DNA of 64,000 nucleotides from Hepsetus odoe (Eukaryota; Chordata; Actinopteri; Characiformes; Hepsetidae), in NCBI GenBank assembly GCA_017165825.1, contig CM029380.1, positions 23,014,819 through 23,078,818 of the forward strand, given 5' to 3'. The position numbers and the translations under genes were made by a program. Below the pieces are notes generated by a model that was not told the origin of the DNA, made no database searches, and was given only the letters and a program-made list of their open reading frames with translations. Shown here piece by piece: positions 1 through 11,299 of the stretch (position 1 is its first letter; the number at the start of each line of letters is the position of its first letter).

Positions 1-789
1 GTAAGGCCAGTAAGAGCTCAATGAGCTAGAGTAGCAGGTTAGTGGTATGGAAGCAAGATTTGCAATCTTGAATCTCGACTTCCTCCACAGACACAGTCGT
101 CCTGGGACCCTGGTGGATTGCCTTGGCCTTGAACGCTGAAGAACAGTCGATGGAGGAAGCTGGGAAAATTCCAGAGGTTGAACAGCAGCAAGATGACTCC
201 CCACCTTTGTAGTTCACCTCGAGTTCAGCAGAATCGGAACAAGGCAGTTCGTGGAGGAGTCCGAGTGGAACTTCTCGTAGTGGAACCAGGAGCAGGGATG
301 CTGCCTCACTGTGCTCCAAGCAGCAGGGAAGTATGACCCGAGAGAGGAAGAGCCAAGACATCAGCAATGACCTGTCTCAGTTTAAGGAAGTGAGCGACAG
401 CTTCTGTACTGTGGATTGCATGATGAGGCGTGAAGAACAAAGAAGGCAGGTTGGAAACAGGGTTAGGACTATGTGAAAAAACTTCCTCTTTGTCCTTTAA
501 GACCTGTGTTTAGCTCTCTTTCAGGTTCCGCCAAGGCGAGGCGTTCCACTGAATCAGGCGATTCCTCCAGTGACTCTAGGGTCGGGTTCAGGCACCAGTC
601 GAAAAGATGGACCTTCGAACTGCTGGGATTCCCTCTGCCAGCTGCCTGACTTATGTGGTCAGGAGGCCCTTTATGTTTTTGTGTACCTGACCCGTATATC
701 CCGATCCAGGGACTTTTGTTTTGTTGTTTTGGCCTCCCCCCCAGAGGTTGGCTATGTTCTAGCGCTTGGGAGCCGCGCCTTTGGGGTTC
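1..789 (+). mobile_element. internal 3' part of an LTR retrotransposon (fragment)
   Basis: This stretch runs directly into an LTR-like segment at 790-1221 and is absent from the matching places of the two other tandem units (near 7253 and 14175), so it looks like part of an inserted element. I see no open frame long enough to identify gag, pol or integrase. A short G-rich run just before 790 could be the polypurine tract. The 5' end lies outside the window. The assignment rests on the neighbouring LTR and on the empty sites in the other units. Confidence 0.4.
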
Positions 790-1221
790 TGTCACATGTG
801 GGGTGTTTTGGGGACGCTAGAGGGCGCTCTCTATCACGTATAAGGTGTTTGTCACAGGAGGTGTCTTGGGTACGCTAGAGGGCGCTCTGTTCTGACTGAG
901 CACACCTGAGCCCCTGCAGGCAGGTGTGCTCATTGGGCTATTTAAATGATGAGTCAGAAACAGGCGCGACTCATCAAACCAGAGTTAAGCTATGCGTGGA
1001 TGGTTTTGGTGTATGTAACTTGGTGTTTATGACTTGGTATAGGTAACTTAGTATAGCTGCCACTTAGTATCTGAGGTTAGACTGCAGTTCCTCCAGTTCT
1101 AGGAGTTTTTAGTGTTTAGAACTGCAGTCCCGTTCCTTGTTTAGTTAGTGTGACTAATATAAGTATGTTCCTAACTCCTGGCTCCGAGCTGACGTCCCTC
1201 CGGTACCCCGCCACCGTTACA
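790..1221 (+). mobile_element. 3' LTR, Gypsy-like
   Basis: The segment begins TGTCACATG and ends CGTTACA, giving the TG...CA ends of an LTR at about 430 bp. It contains two copies of the motif ACGCTAGAGGGCGCTCT (near 814 and 873) and a TATTTAAA-type box near 940. Right after it the sequence resumes with the start shared by all three tandem units (GGTATAGTGTG), so the element inserted into unit I only, after the units were duplicated. The superfamily is a guess from overall look. Confidence 0.5.
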
Positions 1222-1474
1222 GGTATAGTGTGCGATCTTCATATCCCACTCCAGCACTTTATAGTTTCAGTAGAAATTCTCGTTTTTTCTTGCTGACTTG
1301 CTTGCTTCCACTTCAGTTCCAACAGGAAGACCTCAAAAGTGCAATATGAACACAGCCATAGTTTTTAAGTCAAATCTGCCTCTGAGAATTAAATCAGATG
1401 AAATGTTGGACAAAAACTCCTGAGCCCCAAAGATTTCAAAAGATGATCATTCCGTCCCTCAATTATCTAGCCGG

Positions 1475-1665
1475 TCATCCAAACTGGGGACACAGAAAGG
1501 TGCTGGAGTCATCCCCCAGTTCTTAAAGGCAGGAGCATTTCGGGACAGGTCGGCAGTTCATGTAGGGTGAACACATCTCATCTACAGTGCAGTTTAGCAA
1601 CTCAGTCCACCTGACTTTTTGGACTGTGGGAGGACAAGTGGGACACACACAGGCTGAATCTTGTC
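1475..1665 (-). mobile_element. SINE fragment, V-SINE/DANA-like
   Basis: It contains the conserved TTTGGACTGTGGGAGGA block preceded by CAGTCCACCTGAC, typical of the body of fish V-SINE/DANA-type elements. The same fragment lies at about 7530-7720 and 14425-14610 in the other tandem units, so it predates the duplication. Strand and exact ends are approximate. Confidence 0.45.
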
Positions 1666-2582
1666 CCCTTCATGAAAGACTGCGATTAAAACTTTATGTT
1701 ACATTCATTTTACATTAGCCAGCTTTGATTTTTTATTATAGCTTTGAGGCATACGATGGTTTTAAAGCCTGTTTTGGAGGTGTTGAACGTGAGTCAGGCA
1801 TCTGTTCTCTTATGGGACTGTGTAAATGGGTTAATGGGTTAATAGAGTTAATGAATTCTTTGGGAACGCTAGCACAGTGAACCACAAGAAACATCATAGC
1901 AGCTTCAGTTGATAGTAGCATCTTCCTCATCTTGCTTTACACATAAGACTACCTGACCTCTTCAGCTTAAACATTCATTCCAACATGCCGATGGAAAATT
2001 GTCCCACATTTTTTGGCAGCTCTGCCATCAGAGGCTCTCTGGACCTTACATGTTATATGACCACCATGTGAAAGGAATGACCATATCAGCCAAACACCTT
2101 CTTAATGTACGATGCAGGAGTGAATTTAATGAGGAAGTCTAGCCCCACTCTGGGGCTTCTGGAAGAGCAGATTCCTATTCAGGTAGTTTTTGTCATGCAC
2201 CATGTACAGGTACAACCAGCAGTGAAATGCATCACAGGTCACTCAAGACAATATATTATTGCAATATATTAATATTTATTGGAAGCTTTCAATAAAACAT
2301 GCCTGCAACAAGCTAGAAATATCTATCATTAATCCTGCAGTAGTTTAATAGTGGTGGTTGCACTGGTGCTTCGATCAAGAAGTTGTGGGACGAGTCTCCA
2401 ACACTGTTTAAGTCCCACAAAAAAAAAGAAAAAATCCTTAGCATATAAAGTTCCAGGGAGACTCTCCCTGTCATTAAGCAATAACTGCATGACAACTGAT
2501 AAATGCTTTGAACTCACAGATTTGTCCTTTAATGTCCTTTGCTTCAGCAGTTCACCACCAGCTAAAGGCACAGTTCGCTTTA

Positions 2583-2690
2583 CATTTACGTTTACCACAT
2601 TTAGGTGATGCTCTTATCCAGAGCGACAGACATCATTGCAATCCACTCCTGTAACCTAGATTAAGTTAACAAACATCCCGAATAAACTAT
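2583..2690 (-). mobile_element. SINE tail fragment (ACATTTAG...GCTCTTATCCAGAGCGAC)
   Basis: This is a degraded copy of the tail also seen near 19893, 34504 and 44562, where it is joined to a tRNA-like head. The counterpart in unit II is near 8531. Confidence 0.45.
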
Positions 2691-3442
2691 GTGCCAGCTA
2701 AAATAATATAAAAATTCCCTGAAAAAGTTAATATGTACACAATCATATTACTAAAAACTAGAGGTAAGAGCTGAAGGGTTATTTTAGAAAGAAAATGCTG
2801 AAGAAGTAGGGCCTAGTTAGTCCCTAGGTTTTGAACAGGTGGGTCTTCAGAGGCATTTCGATTCAGGTCTTCTGCCATTGAAGGAGTGCAGGTTCAAGGC
2901 GAGAGCAGGCTTTCTCAAGAAGCCGGCTTTTGATGAGTGCTGTCAAATAAGACCCTCCAGTCCACCACTTGCCCAAATTATGGCCGAATACGGACCTTCA
3001 GATCAGAAATCTGATGCTCCTCAGACATGAAAAAGGTTAGCACAGGACTTAAACTTTTTGCTCTCATCTCCACATGTTGGACCTGTTCCACAGCACCCTG
3101 CTTCTCATTAGTGAGTTATTCCAGCAAGATATGCAACAGAAATCACTTTCAGATTCACCTCCTGAGCGGTGAAGGTCCAAAGAACATCAAAGCTTGTTTT
3201 TAGAATATGCTCCTGGCCAAGCTTTTGAACAATCTAATCATGCTACACTTGCAGGGGATCGATGTCTCTTTTAAGTGATGTTTTAAAGTCGAATTACACT
3301 TGAAAACAGAGGTTGTGAGTGTCCACAGTCATCAAAAAGATTGTACGTTTAGAGAGTTGTTCTAAACTGGTACAGCGGCTTTCTGCTTGGGCTGCTGGGG
3401 GTTTCGCACTTCTGGCCCAGTTGTGTCTCTTAGAGGTTGGTG

Positions 3443-3673
3443 TCAGCTCACAGTGAGACGTGAAGGAAGGCCGGCAGTGGTGCCGGGAGACCAGGATATA
3501 CGAGGGCTGATGCGCTTCAGTACAGAATGGCGGAAGAGGATATAAACCCAGGGGTCCAGAATCTGATTCCATGTAGCAAACTTAGTACAGAGTAACAGGT
3601 TTTCGAAGTGTTTGGAGTCTAGGAAGTTGCCGTTGTCATTACCTGCTGAAGGCCACACTAATGCAATAAACAC
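3443..3673 (-). CDS. tbxa2r-like gene A, terminal exon (TM7 and tail)
   Basis: This exon of 76 codons plus stop encodes TM7 and the start of the cytoplasmic tail of a thromboxane-type prostanoid receptor. It opens VFIALVW, aligning with VFIAQTVL of human TP, and contains FATWNQILDPWVYILFR, the prostanoid TM7 signature (DPWVY takes the place of NPxxY). The acceptor is CTGTATAG at 3675-3674, preceded by a CT-repeat pyrimidine tract, and the phase is 0, matching the donor of the TM1-TM6 exon at 4329. The frame is open, but the tail diverges soon after VLKRI and stops early compared with the copy at 21.5 kb, so a late frameshift is likely. The TM7 arginine that binds the prostanoid carboxylate is Lys here (CTKFATWNQ; human YLRVATWNQ). 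Confidence 0.8.
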   Translation of the reverse strand: MFIALVWPSAGNDNGNFLDSKHFENLLLCTKFATWNQILDPWVYILFRHSVLKRISPRISWSPGTTAGLPSRLTVS

Positions 3674-3679
3674 CTATAC

Positions 3680-3746
<67 letters not shown>
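3680..3746 (+). repeat. (GA)n microsatellite in the intron 2 acceptor of gene A
   Basis: An almost perfect GA run lies directly beside the terminal exon. On the coding strand it is a CT run that serves as the polypyrimidine tract of the acceptor. The same placement is seen in B (9605-9628) and in the damaged terminal exon of C (21849-21902). Confidence 0.9.
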
Positions 3747-4328
3747 AGAAGTACTGACGTAAATGTCTGTGCTGAAAGTGAACTGAATCTCGCTCCATAT
3801 TAATAGAATTAAAAAACTATTAAAACTTCAACTCCAATAAAACAATCTACTAAATTAATCCACATGAACTACCCTTCCTTTTCATCACGTCTCTACTAGT
3901 TCTCATCACGGACACACACTCAATACACACACACAGAACTCCCACACGTCCACTCTCCCGGTCCTCTCTCTCACGCCTCCTTGCATCTTGATTTTTTACC
4001 TTGTTATGTCGGTCATGTGTGATCTGCACTGATACGCTAACAGTGGGTCTAGAAACTTCTCTTGAAATGCATTCAGACTAAAGTTTAGAGAGTTTTGAAA
4101 ATGCCGGGGGAGGAGAGTAGGGATGTTGAAGCAAGGGTGGTCACACCAAATACTGATTTTTAGGGAAGTAAAGAGTAAAAGTTATTTAGAAAAAATCTTT
4201 AGCAAGTGCTCTATAGAGAACACCAATAAGTATTTTGTTTCTTTTCACCTCTGCAGTTAAATAAAGACATGAGAACATAAATAAATACATTAATTCATTA
4301 ATAATGAAAATGCTCATGATGCTCTTAC

Positions 4329-5102
4329 CAATAGTGGACTCCAACAGATGGAGGCGATGGCCATGATCAAGATGAGCTGCACCATCATCTCCATTTCATA
4401 ATCTCTCTTCCGTTTGATGGAGTCTTGCCTGCAACAGACCCTCAGCAGGGTGACCAGACTCACTGTGTTCAGGACAAAGGACACAGTCAGAGACATAAGC
4501 CCCACCAGTGAGAAGATGAGGCAGAAAGCCATATCCAATGGCATGTGGCTGATGTTGAGGAAGCACCAGGAACCAGGCTGCTGGATGTGGTAGCTGCCCA
4601 GCCCCAGCAAGGGCAGCAGACTGATCAAACCAGCGCCACCCACCCCAGCCACCGTAGCAGGCTCACTCTTGGACACTTTGGCCAATTGGTGGGCGAGGGC
4701 AGTTGATGCCCATGAGCGCTCCATGGCCATGGTGGCGCAAGTGGCAGTGGACACAGTCCATAAAAGACCATGGACATGCCCGAAGTTGCAAGTGGCAATT
4801 GGGGTCAAGCTTCATCCAGTTGAAGTGGGTCACATGGAAGGAGACCACGATGGAGCCAGTGACCAGCAGGCCCATGAAGTCAGTTACCACCAGGCCGCAG
4901 AGGAAGAGGAGGAGCGAGGAGCGTGAGCTGCTTTTGTTGTGCTGGAAGGCCTTCACCAGCACCTGGCAAACATATTGGAGCTGAGACCCAGCGTACAGAA
5001 CACAGAGGAGAAGATTGCCAAGTCAGTGGTGTCGTTAGAGTTAGAACTGAAAGTTTCATTCTGGACTAAGAAGCAGAAGGCAATGGATTGATTTCCTGCC
5101 AT
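4329..5102 (-). pseudogene. tbxa2r-like gene A, TM1-TM6 exon with frameshifts
   Basis: The exon aligns end to end with the intact gene C exon at 28647-27850. It starts MAGNQS at 5102 and ends CWSPLL followed by the donor GTAAGA at 4328. Readable blocks include the N-terminal part with Asn sequons, LVKAFQHNKSSSRSS, FLCGLVVTDFMGLLVTG, GSYHIQQPGSWCFL and the EMEMMVQLILIM TM6 start. Against gene C there is a net loss of 4 bases in TM1 near 4965. More small indels around 4776-4795 (TM3) and 4716-4730 split it into three frames. It is 774 nt long against 798 in C. Either the gene is dead, or these are consensus errors in a collapsed repeat. TM6 and the splice donor are well kept, which is mild support for the error explanation. 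Confidence 0.85.
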
Positions 5103-5197
5103 TTGTTTCTGTTACTGGAGATTAAGTGGTGAGCAACAAGCTGAAGGTATTCATCCTGATTTTTTTCCTTAGAGGTCTTGGAGGACTGGCTTCATAT
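5103..5197 (-). other. gene A, 5'UTR part of exon 2
   Basis: The acceptor TTTTACTTCAG ends at 5198, in the same place relative to the ATG as in gene C (28749). The leader contains a short upstream ORF (ATG AAG ... TAA, 8 codons) starting at about 5195. Gene C has ATG-TGA at that position. Confidence 0.6.
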
Positions 5198-5458
5198 CTG
5201 AAGTAAAACACAGTGACAGTTAATCTCATGATACTACATATGTCATGCTGTTTATGTCTTTGGTGAGTGTGTATTGTTTTCTTTTATTTGTCTTCACTGT
5301 GCTTTCTCCTGCATCAGCTTCAGTGCAAGGGGCTGTCAGACAAAAATAGGTGGCAGAATTTAAAAGAAGAGCAAAAATAGGTTAACGCAAAGGGTGAAAA
5401 GCCAGGATGATCTATTTAATTGGCTTATTTTCCAGTCGTTTGAATAAAAGGGCTCTGT

Positions 5459-5770
5459 GTGGGATCATCTCCACAGAGAATGGAAAAAGCAAAAGGCAGC
5501 CGACGTCCAAAGAAGAGCTTTGGGACGTCCTTCATGAAGCCTGGAGGACTGTTCTGAGGACGACTTAGAGAAACCACTTGGATTAGAAAGTTCAGGCTGT
5601 GCTTAAATTTCCCCTGGGATCAATAACGTGTCTATCTGCCTGTCTGTCTGGCTGTCTGCCTGCCTGCCTCTATCTATCTCTATAGATATATCTATCTATA
5701 TGTATGTTTGCACATGCAACAAATTGCTCAATATATTGTCTGATTTTCCTACAAAATATTAAGAAATGAT
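5459..5770 (+). mobile_element. Tc1/mariner-like remnant (3' part)
   Basis: A piece near 5500-5600 reads as a damaged C-terminus of a Tc1-type transposase (TKEELWDVLHEAW-like), and is also seen at 32540-32850 and 58375-58565. It is followed by a short TATC repeat and a terminal segment shared with unit II near 12500. No intact transposase is present, so it is a non-autonomous or decayed copy. Confidence 0.5.
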
Positions 5771-6605
5771 GCTGAAGATGTTTCTTCTAAACATTCTAAC
5801 AAAAGTAAACATTTATTTCCAATATCATGTTTCTTTTGGCCCCAGTTCTGTGACTTTTTTTGGAAACACTTCCTGAAAGTGCGAAATAGAACAGTGCTTG
5901 AAACTGAGGCTTTTCAAGGGAGCATGTTTGAAAGCACCTGCTGAAAAACTGTTCTGAGCAACAATCGGAAACTCCACTGCTGATGGAGGTGTTAACAGAT
6001 TCTGTAAACTTCCACAGTCGCGATGCCTGGGCTGCAGACTTCCTCACCAGCTGGCATGCAGAATAAACATCACTCACTGGCTTCACTACCTAATGCATTA
6101 ACTCTGAAATGCAGCTAACTTTGAAGTCAGTAGTATTATTGCCTTTCCTGTGTCCATCTGGTGCCTTATCAGTGAGGAAACCGCGGGCATCCTGCAAAAG
6201 GCATCACCAAAAACATCCTATAAATAAATATTTACATAAATAATGATTTAATTATGGAAATAAAATGATTATATTAGTGTCTTTAGCTCAATTAACTACC
6301 ACCTAAAGAAGTTTCTAAAACCTTTAACAACAAAAAACACCCACAGTGAACAAATGCATTGAAATCACAAAGACCACAATTCGTGGTGATTTTTGCTAAA
6401 CTGGTGCAATCCCCCCACTTAAAGCTTAAAATGATGAAATCATCCTCTGCTGAGAAGCCTTCAACTGGTTCAATGTAATCCATCAGAGACCGAGAGTCTG
6501 ACAATCGATCAGGCTTTCCAAGTGTTTACAAACAACAGAAAGTCAATATTGCATAAAATGACAAGATAGGTTAGAACCCATAGAACTGAATGTTTGGAAC
6601 AACGA

Positions 6606-6770
6606 GTTCTGGCTGGTTGATTTAGATTTTTCTTTTGTTCGCTCACTTTGCATTTTGGAAATTGCTAGAAACAATCATTGATATTTCTGAAAGCATTCTT
6701 TGTTTACAGCATTTTTTCCACTCCTGCCTAAAACTGTTGCACAGTACTGTAGGTTTTCATTTCCAAACAC
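6606..6770 (-). mobile_element. Tc1-like terminal segment
   Basis: It ends in CCTAAAACTGTTGCACAGTA, a variant of the terminal inverted repeat TGTGCAAAAGTTTTAGGCAG found at 39003, 40651 and 41440. The same segment occurs in unit II (13556-13705). Confidence 0.55.
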
Positions 6771-7002
6771 TTAGAAAATAAAGAAAAGGAAATCTCATCT
6801 GATTATATAATCTGACATAATGTCCAGTCGAGCAGTGAATCTCAGCATGATGTGCCTGGTTGCGTCTGCGTTTAGTCTCCACAACATAATCACACTGTTT
6901 AACATCCTTTAATACAATCAGTGTAAAGTCAGCAGCAGCTTATCTGCACAGTTAAAAGAAGCCCTGTCTTCACTTTATCACCAGGTCAGTGCGGGTTCTT
7001 AC

Positions 7003-7040
7003 CATGTGAAGATGTTTGAAGTTGTTCTGTTTGATCCAGA
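7003..7040 (-). other. gene A, noncoding first exon
   Basis: The sequence ends in CATCTTCACATG followed by the donor GTAAGA at 7002, a segment repeated at 13942 and 32074 upstream of the other two receptor exons. The start site is not visible. It is placed about 30 bases downstream of the TATA-like position and is approximate. Confidence 0.55.
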
Positions 7041-7063
7041 TGTGGAGCAACTGCAGTCCCGCT

Positions 7064-7150
7064 CTCTTAGACTTCCTTAATACTTCTGGGCAAAACACTT
7101 CTCAGTCTGAACCATTGAACAAGTCATACTTTAACGTTGGGATTGGCTAG
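7064..7150 (-). promoter_or_regulatory. gene A core promoter
   Basis: On the minus strand there is an inverted CCAAT box (AGCCAATCCC, complement at 7142-7146) about 75 bases upstream of a TATA-like site that here reads TCTAAG (7071-7066) in place of the TATAAG of gene C. The whole block is conserved among the three genes, but the TATA substitution could weaken it. Confidence 0.5.
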
Positions 7151-9365
7151 AAGTTCTGAAGCTTGTTTTTTTTTGCAGGACTGGAACACAGGCAGGATAA
7201 AAACCAATGGCCCCTATGTTGTCTCCACCAGAACAGTATCAATGTTTGCCAAATGTATAGTGTGCCCCGTCTTCATAACCCACTCCAGCACGTATATGTC
7301 GCAATATGTAATCCTTTATAGTTTCAGTAATTCGTTTTTCTTGCTTGTGCCTGCTTCCACTTAGGTTTAGCAGAGGAAGACCTCCAAAGTGCATCATGAA
7401 CCATCCATAGTTTTAAAAGTTAAATCTGCCTCTGAGAATTAAAATCAGATGAGAATGTTGGACAAAAACTCCTGAGCCCCAAAGTTTCAAAAGATAGTCA
7501 TTCACCCAGTCCCTCAATTATCTAAACCAGTCTGTCCCAAACTGCAGGGACACAGAAAGTGCTGGAAGTCTCCCAGTTCTTAAAGCCCAGGCAGCTCGGG
7601 ACTTAGTCGACAGTTCATAAGGGTAGACACACATCTCTCCACAGTGCAGTTTGCCAGCTCCGATTACAGCTTTTGGACTGTGGGAGGACAAGTGGGACAC
7701 ACAGGCTGAATCTTGTCCCCTTCATGAAAGGCTGCGATTAAAACTTTATGTTACATTCATTTTACATTAGCCAGCTTTGATTTTTTATTATAGCTTTGAG
7801 GCATACGATGGTTTTAAAGCCTGTTTTGGAGGTGTTGAACGTGAGTCAGGCATCTGTTCTCTTATGGGACTGTGTAAATGGGTTAATGGGTTAATGGGGA
7901 TTAATGAATTCATTGGGAACACAGCACAGTGAACCACAAGAAACATCCTGCGCTTCAATTTGATATGGCTAGCATCTTCTCATCTTGCTTTACATACAAA
8001 GACTGCCTGACTACTCTTCAGCTTAAACATTCATTCAACATGCGATGGAAAATTATTACATTTTTGGCAGCTCTGCCATCAGGGCTCTCTGGACCTTACA
8101 TGTTATATGACCACCATGTGAAAGGAATGACCGTATCAGCCAAACACCTTCTTAGTGTACGATGCAGGAGTGAATTTGTGAAGTCTAGCCTCTGGGAAAG
8201 CTGGAAGAAACAGATTCTACTATTCAGGTAGTTTTTTGTCACATGCACAGCAATACAGGTACAACCAGCAGTGAAATGCATCCTGAGTCACTCCAAGACA
8301 ATATATTGTGCAATATATTAATATTTATTGGAAGCTTTCAATAAAACATGCCTGCAACAAGCTAGAAATATCTGTCATTAATCCTGCAGTAGTTTAACTG
8401 TTTAAGTCCAACAAAAAAAAATATCTTAAGCATATAAAGTTCCAGGGAGACTCTCCCTGTCATTAAGCAATAACTGCATGACAGCTGATAAATGCTTTGA
8501 ACTCTAAAAGCTTCAGCTAAAAGGCACAGTTCGTTACATTTATGTTTACCACATTTAGGTGATGCTCACTTATCCAGAGTGTGAGATCATGCATCCACTC
8601 CTGTAAACCTGCGATTAAGTTAAAAACACCTATCAACTATGTGCCAGCTAATAATATAAAAATTCCCTGAAAAGTTAATATGTACACAGTCCATATACTT
8701 TAAAAACTAGAGGTAGAGCTGAAGGTTATTTTAGAAGAAATGCTGAAGAAGTTGGGCTAGTTAAGTCCCTGAGGTTTTGGTGAGTGGGTCTTCAGAGAGC
8801 GACTCAATTCAGGTCTTCTTCTGCCATTGAAGAGTGCAGGTTCAAGGCGAGCAGGCTTTCTCAAAAGACGCTTTTTGATGAAGTGCTGTCAAATAAGACC
8901 CTCCAGTCACGCACTGCCAAAATTATGGCCGAATACGAACCTTCCAAAGTCAGAAATCTGATGCTCCTCAGACATGGAAAGGTTAACAGCACAGGACTTA
9001 GGCTTTTGCTCTCATCTCCGCATCTTGGACTGTTCCGGCACCCTGCTTCTCATTAAGTGTTGTTCAGCAAGATATGCAAAAGAAATCCTTTCAGATTCTT
9101 ACATCTGAGCAGGTGGTCCCAAAAACATCCAAAACTGTTTTAGGAATATGCTCATGGCCAAACTTTTAGACAATCTGAAAATCATGCTACGCACGGGGAT
9201 CGATGTCTCTTTTCGTGATGTTTTAAGAGTCGAATTACGCGAAAACAGAGGTTGTGGTATCAGTCCATCAAAAAGATTGTACGTTTAGAAGTTGTTCCTA
9301 AACTGGTACGAAAGCTGCTGGAGTTTCGCCCTTCAAGCCCAGTTATTGTCTCTTAGAGGTTGGTG

Positions 9366-9593
9366 TCAGCTCACAGTGAGACGTGAAGGAAGGCCGGCAG
9401 TGGTGCCGAGAGACAGGATATACGAGGCTGATGCTGCTTCCAGTACAGAATGGCGGGAAGGAGATATAAATCCAGGGTCAGAATCTGATTCCATGTATGA
9501 AGCCAAGATAAGAGTAACAGGTTTTTTCAGGTGTTTGGAGTCTAGGAAGTTGGCGTTATGTTACCTGCTGAAAGCACTATGAGCAACAAACAC
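9366..9593 (-). pseudogene. tbxa2r-like gene B, terminal exon, broken
   Basis: It is homologous to 3673-3443 of gene A. The acceptor TATATAG ends at 9594 and the exon opens GTG TTT GTT GCT (VFVA). Several small indels follow. The TM7 signature can be recognised only by joining frames: TGGAATCAGATTCTG is followed by a segment that has lost single bases from its G and C runs. No open frame spans TM7 as read. Confidence 0.75.
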
Positions 9594-9604
9594 CTATATA
9601 CAGA

Positions 9605-9628
9605 AGAGAGAGAGAGAGAGAGAGAGAG
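9605..9628 (+). repeat. short (GA)n in the intron 2 acceptor of gene B
   Basis: A GA run beside the terminal exon, shorter than in gene A. It provides the pyrimidine tract on the coding strand. Confidence 0.85.
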
Positions 9629-10175
9629 CAGAGAAGTCTTAGCGTAAATGTCTGTGCTGAAAGTGAACTGAATCTCACTCCATATTAATAGAGTCAAAGA
9701 CTATTAGCTTCAACTCCAACTAAAGTATCTACTGAAAATAATCCACATTAACTTCACTGCTTCACTTTCATCCACGTCTCTACTAGTTCTCCCGTCACGG
9801 ACACACACTCAATACACACCTGAACTCCACCGTCCTCTCTCCCTGTCCTCTCTCTTGCGTCTTGGATCATGATTTTACTTCCTTACTGTCGGTCATGTCA
9901 GTGTGCCCGTGCGCTAACAGTGGGTCTGAAACACCTCCTTGAAATGCATTCAGACTAAGAAGTTTAGGTGTTTTGAAAATGCCGGGAGAGTAGGGATATT
10001 TATTTAAGAATTTGGGAGAAGTAAAAAGTTGTTAGAAAAAACTTTGCCAAGTACTCTACTTAAGAACACCAATAGGGAAGTATTTTGTTACTTTTCACCT
10101 CTGGCAGTTAAATGAAGACGAACATAAATAAATACATTAATTCATTAATAATGAAAATACTCATGATGCTCTTAC

Positions 10176-10956
10176 CAATAGTGGACTCCAACAGATGGAG
10201 GCGACGACCATGATCAAGATGAGCTGCACCATCATCTCCATTTCATAATGTCTCCTCCGTTGGATAGGTTTGCCTGCAGCAGACCCTCAGCAGGGTGACC
10301 ACCTCTCACTGTGTTTCAGGACAGGACACAGTGAGAGAAATAAGACCCGCAGTGAGAAGATGAAGCGAAAGCCATATCCGGTGTATTACGATGTTGAGGA
10401 AGCACCAGGAACCAGGCTGCTGGATATGGTAACTGCCCAGCCCCAGCAAGGGCAGCAGACTGATCAAACCAGCCGCCACCCACACCCCAGCCACCATGTT
10501 GCAGGCTCTGCTCTTGGACACTTTGAAGGAGTGGTGGGCGAAGGGCCGGTTGATGCCCATGAAAGCTCCATGGCCATGGTGGCACCAAGTAGCAGTGGAC
10601 ACAGTCCATAAGGTATGGACATGCCCATGAAGTTGCAGATGTGGCAATTGGGGTCAAGCTCCATCCAGTTGAAGTGGGTCAAATGGTAGGAGACCACGAT
10701 AGAGCTGGTGACCAGCAGGCCCATGAAGTCAGTTACCACCAGGCCGCCAGGAAGAGGAGGCGAGGAGCAGGCTGCTTTTGTTGTGCTGGAAGGCCTTCAC
10801 CAGCACCACGAAGGCAAACAGATTGGAGCTGAGACCCAGTGGACCGAACACAGAGGATAAGATTGCATAATAAATGCAGTGGTGTGCGTTAGAGTTACAA
10901 CTGAAAGGTTTATTGTCGACTGAGAAACAGAAGGCTGATGATTGATTTCCTGCCAT
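10176..10956 (-). pseudogene. tbxa2r-like gene B, TM1-TM6 exon with frameshifts
   Basis: It starts MAGNQSSAFCFS at 10956 and continues through an intact TM1 (LGLSSNLFAFVVLVKAF) and QHNKSS, then falls out of frame near 10745-10772. Later blocks in other frames include VTDFMGLLVTSSIVVS, KVSKSR, AAGLISLLPLLGLGSYH and IQQPGSWCFLNI. A further lesion follows near 10375-10392. The donor GTAAGA after CWSPLL is kept at 10175. It is 781 nt long against 798 in gene C. As with gene A, the lesions are short indels relative to C and to A, and few are shared between A and B, so they are either independent decay or read errors. Confidence 0.85.
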
Positions 10957-11299
10957 TTTGTTTCTGTTACTGGAGTTAGTGGTGAGCAGCAGCTGGTATT
11001 CATGAATTTTCCTTAGAAGGTCTTGATTCAACTATACAAGTAAAACAGACAGTTAATCCTGTGTTCTACATATGTCATGCTGTTTTTGTCTTTGAGTAGT
11101 GTGTATTGTTCTCTTTTATTTGTCTTCACTGTGCTTTCTCCTGCATCTGACTTCAGTGCAAGGGTATCAGACAAAATAGGTGGCAGAATTTAAAGAAAGA
11201 GCAAAAATAGAGTTAAAAGTAAAAAATTTAAAGCCAGAATGATCTATTTAATTGGCTTATTTTCCAGTCGTTTGAATAAAAGGGCTCTGTTACTCCAAC

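Larger units (their letters stand above)
1222..7252. repeat. tandem unit I, carrying receptor gene A
   Basis: This block of about 6.0 kb matches 7253-14174 along its whole length. Both contain the same run of non-coding anchors, the terminal receptor exon, the TM1-TM6 exon, a Tc1-like remnant and the noncoding first exon. Its start also matches 14175-14735. The differences from unit II are mostly insertions and deletions of one to a few bases spread evenly through coding and non-coding parts. It has a longer GA microsatellite than unit II and lacks the LINE and SINE insertions found there. Confidence 0.85.
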
